From: an archaeon
GTDB lineage: Archaea > Nanobdellota > Nanobdellia > SCGC-AAA011-G17 > GW2011-AR17
Assembly (NCBI GenBank): GCA_023245975.1
Contig: JAHFJF010000040.1
Coordinates: 1 to 7,756 of the forward strand
DNA length: 7,756 nucleotides
Direction of reading: 5' to 3'
This document shows, piece after piece, positions 5,070-7,756 of the stretch. Each line of letters opens with the position of its first letter. The stretch's first letter is position 1. The position numbers and the translations under genes are program-made. The notes under the pieces are model-generated. The model worked only from the letters and a program-made list of their open reading frames with translations. It did no database searches and had not been told where the DNA came from.

Positions 5070-5219
5070 ATGGTGGTTTACGAAGATTATACATGTGAGT
5101 CGTGCAAGTATAAATTTAAGCTTAAACCAGGCAGTGTGCAAAATCACTGCCCTTACTGTGGCAAGAAAAACTCTTTCAGGAGAGATGTAACGGCTGCTGA
5201 ATTATTGGATGATTATTGA
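5070..5219 (+). CDS. Small zinc-ribbon protein, first of a tandem pair
   Basis: This 49-residue protein has four cysteines in two knuckles, CESC (9-12) and CPYC (27-30), enough to bind one zinc. The pattern C-x2-C-x14-C-x2-C is that of rubredoxin-like zinc ribbons found in small archaeal RNA polymerase subunits, transcription factors and ribosomal proteins. The tail RRDVTAAELLDDY is acidic and helical. The function is not recognised; binding of a nucleic acid or protein is the family expectation. ATG at 5070 is chosen because it sits 25 bases from the TATA box; a GTG three codons earlier is possible. The next gene, 23 bases on, is a paralogue with the same length and cysteine spacing. Confidence 0.8.
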   Translation: MVVYEDYTCESCKYKFKLKPGSVQNHCPYCGKKNSFRRDVTAAELLDDY

Positions 5220-5242
5220 TTAATAAAAATGAGGTGACAACT

Positions 5243-5392
5243 ATGGCTGAAGGCGTGAGATACAAATGCAAGAACTGCAATTTTGCTTTTAACAGGGATC
5301 CATATTCAAGTGATTATAGGTGCCCATATTGTAGCAAAGTAGGAATGTATGCAAGATCTAGCGTATCTGATAATTTGATGCGAGAACTTTAA
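5243..5392 (+). CDS. Small zinc-ribbon protein, second of a tandem pair
   Basis: This is also a 49-residue protein, with CKNC (9-12) and CPYC (27-30) at exactly the same positions as in its neighbour. It is a paralogue: both begin with a short leader to an aromatic residue at 7, share F16 and P20, and end in a helical tail, here SDNLMREL. It has a good ribosome site, GAGGTGA, five bases before the ATG, as expected for the second gene of a transcript whose first gene is leaderless. The stop codon TAA overlaps the stop of the convergent minus-strand gene in the palindrome CTTTAAAG. Exact role unknown. Confidence 0.8.
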   Translation: MAEGVRYKCKNCNFAFNRDPYSSDYRCPYCSKVGMYARSSVSDNLMREL

Positions 5393-5760
5393 AGATTTTC
5401 TTTTATGAATTCTTCCATTTCTTTATCGCCAATAGAGACAAAAGCTTTTAATGCAGCTTCCTTGTTGCCATTATTCATGCATGCAACGCCTGCCTTTTTG
5501 ATTAAATCTAAATTACCAGAACCCATCAGTGCATCAACTGCCAGTGCAGGCCTGCCTTCCCTAACGAACTTTAAGCCGAATTCAGCTTGCTTTTCTTTAT
5601 TGCCTGATTTTGAAATTATCTTAGCCGAATCATCCAATCTTCCTTGATTGAAAAGCAGCTCGGCTACTTCTGTTAGAATCTGTTTTTTATAGTCTTCAGG
5701 AAGCATCGAAACATCTATCTTATCTATTCCCTGGTCTATTAATTTAGATGCTAGTGACAT
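5389..5760 (-). CDS. Helical-repeat (TPR-like) hypothetical protein
   Basis: This 123-residue protein is all alpha-helical with paired helices: EDYKKQILTEVAELLFNQGRLDDSAKIISKSG, KQAEFGLKFVREGRPALAVDALMGSG, LIKKAGVACMNNGNKEAALKAFVSIG. The recurring pattern, a helix then a G/N-G turn then an A-rich helix, resembles TPR-like alpha-solenoids, which are usually protein-binding. No enzyme motif, signal peptide or membrane segment is seen. The ATG is about 29 bases downstream of a TATA box, so it is probably leaderless and separate from the two genes upstream. It converges on the zinc-ribbon pair, sharing four bases at the stops. I do not recognise a named family. Confidence 0.75.
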   Translation of the reverse strand: MSLASKLIDQGIDKIDVSMLPEDYKKQILTEVAELLFNQGRLDDSAKIISKSGNKEKQAEFGLKFVREGRPALAVDALMGSGNLDLIKKAGVACMNNGNKEAALKAFVSIGDKEMEEFIKENL

Positions 5761-5783
5761 TGAAAATAAAGAAAATTAAATCA

Positions 5784-5794
5784 AGTATATAAAC
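5784..5794 (-). promoter_or_regulatory. TATA box of the helical-repeat gene
   Basis: GTTTATATACT lies in the 39-base gap between the two genes, centred about 29 bases before the ATG at 5760. Confidence 0.6.
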
Positions 5795-5799
5795 TGTTG

Positions 5800-6057
5800 T
5801 CAGAATCTGTCTGCCAATCCCTTAGGCTTGCCTTGCGGTTTATTTTGTGCTTGAGGATGCTTTGCCATTTCCTGCTGTGCTTTCTTTGCTTCAGCTTCTA
5901 GGTCTACACCTAAATCTTTTAGTGCCTTGATATGGGCCTGCATCAACTGCTCAACAACTGTCACCATTCTTACTAATTCATTTCTTTCAGCTGCCAATAC
6001 TGACAATGAACCTTTGTGCACGCCTACCTGTTCGTCCTTGCCCATTTGCTCTGCCAT
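5800..6057 (-). CDS. Small coiled-coil hypothetical protein
   Basis: This 85-residue protein has a long amphipathic helix, roughly residues 17-64 (LSVLAAERNELVRMVTVVEQ onward), and a flexible tail rich in Gln, Lys and Pro ending in PKGLADRF. It looks like a coiled-coil or helical-bundle partner protein; I recognise no family. It is the second gene of a pair: the Shine-Dalgarno GGAGG overlaps the end of the upstream membrane-protein gene, whose stop TAA is two bases before this ATG. The two proteins are therefore likely translated together. Confidence 0.75.
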   Translation of the reverse strand: MAEQMGKDEQVGVHKGSLSVLAAERNELVRMVTVVEQLMQAHIKALKDLGVDLEAEAKKAQQEMAKHPQAQNKPQGKPKGLADRF

Positions 6058-6059
6058 TT

Positions 6060-6359
6060 TTATTCCTCCGACAATCCTTTTTCCAGCTGTATTATTTGCT
6101 CCTTTATTTTTCTTCTTGATTTTATGCCGTAATAACTACAAAATCCTATAATCCCACTTGATAGTAAACTGACAGACCCTTTCTTATAATCCCCTTCATA
6201 AAAATGTTCAGCACCCTTGTAAATTAAGAATGGTGTCATAATGCCAAACATAATATTTGTATATCTGAGGTATTTGTAAAACCATCTTTTTTCTACTAAG
6301 ACAATATCCTTTATTCTCGATGCAGTAATCATATCTTCAAGATTATTTTTTTCTGCCAT
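6060..6359 (-). CDS. Small two-helix membrane protein
   Basis: This 99-residue protein has two probable membrane helices, about residues 34-50 (TNIMFGIMTPFLIYKGA) and 62-78 (SVSLLSSGIIGFCSYYG), joined by a short charged loop. The N-terminus and the C-terminus (KSRRKIKEQIIQLEKG) are charged and probably both on the same side of the membrane, cytoplasmic by the positive-inside rule. No family is recognised. The ATG is 26 bases after a TATA box and looks leaderless. It heads a two-gene transcript with the coiled-coil protein, which suggests the latter could sit at the membrane with it. Confidence 0.75.
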   Translation of the reverse strand: MAEKNNLEDMITASRIKDIVLVEKRWFYKYLRYTNIMFGIMTPFLIYKGAEHFYEGDYKKGSVSLLSSGIIGFCSYYGIKSRRKIKEQIIQLEKGLSEE

Positions 6360-6380
6360 TTTTGATAAGGATTAACTATA

Positions 6381-6391
6381 CTTTATAAAAA
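6381..6391 (-). promoter_or_regulatory. TATA box of the membrane-protein pair
   Basis: TTTTTATAAAG is centred 26 bases before the ATG at 6359 and lies directly after the stop codon of the truncated Dph2 gene. Confidence 0.6.
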
Positions 6392-6398
6392 TTTGCTT

Positions 6399-6650
6399 TC
6401 AATACAGCTCTTTCCACTTGGCATGGCCCCACTGGATTAGTAGGTCTACGCCCCTGATGTCAGGGATGTCGCAGGCTCCAAAGCAGGTATCTGCCCATAT
6501 CAGGATATTTGCATTGGTTGACTTTTCCAAATTCTCTGCTATGCTCGTAGCTAAAGGCTTCATGCCATCAGGCAGTTGTATGCAGACTGTCTTTGCATTG
6601 GTTTTCTTAATCTCTTCTATTGCCCTTTCCATCTCTAAATCATATTCCAT
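6399..6650 (-). CDS. Dph2-like protein, only the first domain present
   Basis: This 83-residue protein matches the first domain of archaeal Dph2 (Dph1/Dph2 family), the [4Fe-4S] radical-SAM-type enzyme that starts diphthamide formation on elongation factor 2. Clear family motifs are VCIQLPDGMKPLA (22-34), LIWADTCFGACDIP (50-63) and DLLIQWGHA (69-77). The family is usually 300-340 residues with three cluster cysteines, one per domain; here only the first (in the CFGACD motif) remains, and the reading frame stops at the point where GHS-x-L normally continues. After the stop comes a promoter and a different gene, with no Dph2 sequence left. It is either a decayed remnant or a small protein with a new role. 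ATG start, 25 bases after zincin stop. Confidence 0.8.
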   Translation of the reverse strand: MEYDLEMERAIEEIKKTNAKTVCIQLPDGMKPLATSIAENLEKSTNANILIWADTCFGACDIPDIRGVDLLIQWGHAKWKELY

Positions 6651-6675
6651 GGTTATTGCCGTACTTAATTGGTTA

Positions 6676-7533
6676 TTAAAGTTTTCTGTGGGGAAAATAG
6701 GCTGCTTGTTTTCTTCTTTTGATTATGTCTTCAGTGAAATCCAGCATGCCATTAGATTCTAATTCACTTTTTCTAAAGAAATATTCGGCAAACATTTCTG
6801 CAAAGAATTCATGTTCAGCATTTTCTTGAGAATGGAATTGATAGATTATTATCGGCTTCTTGTGTCTTGGATTTTTCCCCATCAACTTCAATAATGGCAG
6901 AATTGTCGCTTCATATGCCATTCTTTTAAAGATTTCCTTATTATTATAAATGTAAACTTCACTGACTTTTCCAACAAAACCTTTGAGGCATGATTTTTTC
7001 CCAGTCTTTGGCAAAACCTTATTTGGGAAGAATGCATATCTAGTTAGTATGCTTTTGCTTGCGTATTCTGGGTCCTCTCCTGAAACAATCCTCTCCACAA
7101 GATTATCGTGCTTGTCTTCGAATACCCTCCTTACCATTTCAATTTCGTAATCTTTTAGAATAGTTTCATAGAAGAGATGGCCTAATTCATGAACTAAATT
7201 TCTTTCTCGGAATGGATCCATCATATTATCATACAATTTGATTACTGACCCTCCAATCATAGGAATATATTCATGATAGGCTGCAGCTTCACCTTCTATT
7301 GTTTTGGCATCTATATACCCAGGCCTAGAGTCGAATGCTATTCTTACCAGCCTTTCACGGTCTTCAACTAAAGATGGGAGTATTAAGATACGTTTTAGTT
7401 TCCTAGAAATCTTTGTTGATAGTATATCTTCTATATATAGAATATCTGCGGTGGCCTTGTTACAGAATTCCTCTATTTTCTCTTCCGGCAAATTGCTTTT
7501 AGAGTAGTCTACATCTATACCATTTACCTTCAT
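6676..7533 (-). CDS. HExxH zinc metalloprotease-like protein (zincin)
   Basis: This 285-residue protein has the zinc-protease motif HELGH at residues 115-119 (LVHELGHLFYE) and, near the C-terminus, EFFAEMFAEYF (242-252), where E242 or E246 could be the third zinc ligand. Such a HExxH plus E-x-x-A-E arrangement is seen in gluzincin-like families, including the fold of anthrax lethal factor-type domains. It has no signal peptide or membrane helix, so it is probably cytoplasmic. The middle part (150-230) is basic and unassigned. The ATG is 26 bases after a TATA-like GTTTTAATAATC, so it is probably leaderless. The C-terminus of a second copy lies directly upstream at 7571. Confidence 0.8.
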   Translation of the reverse strand: MKVNGIDVDYSKSNLPEEKIEEFCNKATADILYIEDILSTKISRKLKRILILPSLVEDRERLVRIAFDSRPGYIDAKTIEGEAAAYHEYIPMIGGSVIKLYDNMMDPFRERNLVHELGHLFYETILKDYEIEMVRRVFEDKHDNLVERIVSGEDPEYASKSILTRYAFFPNKVLPKTGKKSCLKGFVGKVSEVYIYNNKEIFKRMAYEATILPLLKLMGKNPRHKKPIIIYQFHSQENAEHEFFAEMFAEYFFRKSELESNGMLDFTEDIIKRRKQAAYFPHRKL

Positions 7534-7552
7534 AATTGCAGGGAATTATCGA

Positions 7553-7566
7553 TGATTATTAAAACT
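7553..7566 (-). promoter_or_regulatory. TATA box of the metalloprotease gene
   Basis: AGTTTTAATAATCA lies just after the stop of the upstream paralogue and is centred 26 bases before the ATG at 7533. Confidence 0.45.
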
Positions 7567-7570
7567 TTCC

Positions 7571-7756
7571 TCATGTGCATGGGAACCTTGCATGCTTTGT
7601 TAGTATGTCTTCTGCAAAATTAAGAATCCCTGCTTTTTTTAATTTTTTCCTGCCACAAAAATACAGCATGAACATTTCAGCAAAGAATTCCCTATCGTCT
7701 TCATGGAATGAGTATGCAGTTATTGGTTTTAGCCTGCTTTTCTTACTTAACCTCTT
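7571..7756 (-). CDS. Second zincin-like protein, C-terminus only
   Basis: The last 61 residues are open from the window edge to TGA at 7573-7571. They align with the C-terminus of the downstream metalloprotease: LKPITAYSFHEDDREFFAEMF matches KKPIIIYQFHSQENAEHEFFAEMF, and GILNFAEDIL matches GMLDFTEDII. The putative zinc-ligand motif EFFAEMF is kept. The HExxH motif would lie outside the window, so activity cannot be judged. The pair is a tandem duplication on the same strand. Confidence 0.8.
   Translation of the reverse strand, partial: KRLSKKSRLKPITAYSFHEDDREFFAEMFMLYFCGRKKLKKAGILNFAEDILTKHARFPCT

Noticed and set aside
6360..6398. Frameshift continuation of Dph2 after its stop codon
   Set aside because: The 39 bases hold a TATA box and then a different gene starts; no later Dph2 motif is visible in any frame down to 5800.

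Overview
The window comes from an archaeon with an AT-rich, tightly packed genome. The 16S-tRNA-Ala-23S operon order, tRNA introns bounded by bulge-helix-bulge (BHB) motifs, TATA/BRE-type promoters and a diphthamide-synthesis (Dph2) homologue all point to Archaea. Short intergenic gaps, many small hypothetical proteins, a truncated Dph2 and a 16S that departs from universal primer sites suggest a DPANN-type lineage (Woesearchaeota/Pacearchaeota-like). That placement is inference; no tree could be made.

Positions 1-3063 hold a ribosomal RNA operon read on the minus strand. A TATA box near 3058 is followed by about 215 bases of leader, then 16S (2811 to 547), tRNA-Ala(UGC) (491 to 375) and the 5' end of 23S, which leaves the window at base 1. 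The 16S is split at the decoding site (E. coli about 1400/1401) by a 794-base intron at 675-1468. This intron is the main discovery. Its flanks carry group II intron landmarks: a domain V hairpin with a CGC catalytic triad and a two-base CG bulge, the stretch that precedes domain IV in group IIC ribozymes, an EBS1-like loop that can pair with the last four exon bases, and a 3' end in AU. Domain IV encodes a 137-residue LAGLIDADG homing endonuclease instead of a reverse transcriptase. There appear to be 13 extra bases before the GUGYG-like start, and domain VI is a tiny hairpin with no clear branch-point bulge, so splicing is probably hydrolytic. The same transcript also carries a tRNA-Ala with two BHB introns (18 and 25 nt), so ribozyme splicing and protein splicing-endonuclease processing meet in one precursor.

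Positions 3076-4004 on the minus strand hold a tiny, very basic eL41-like ribosomal protein, an HD-domain phosphohydrolase and tRNA-Glu(UUC). On the plus strand, 4057-5392 hold a PCMT-like methyltransferase fold with a worn SAM motif, tRNA-Ser(UGA), and two paralogous 49-residue zinc-ribbon proteins.

Positions 5389-7756 are again on the minus strand: a helical-repeat protein, a coiled-coil protein, a two-helix membrane protein, a Dph2 cut down to its first domain, a HExxH metalloprotease and the C-terminus of a second, tandemly duplicated metalloprotease. Most protein genes have a TATA box 25-30 bases before the start codon, so leaderless transcription looks common. Shine-Dalgarno sequences appear mainly for genes that follow another gene in the same transcript, for the eL41-like gene and for the intron ORF.
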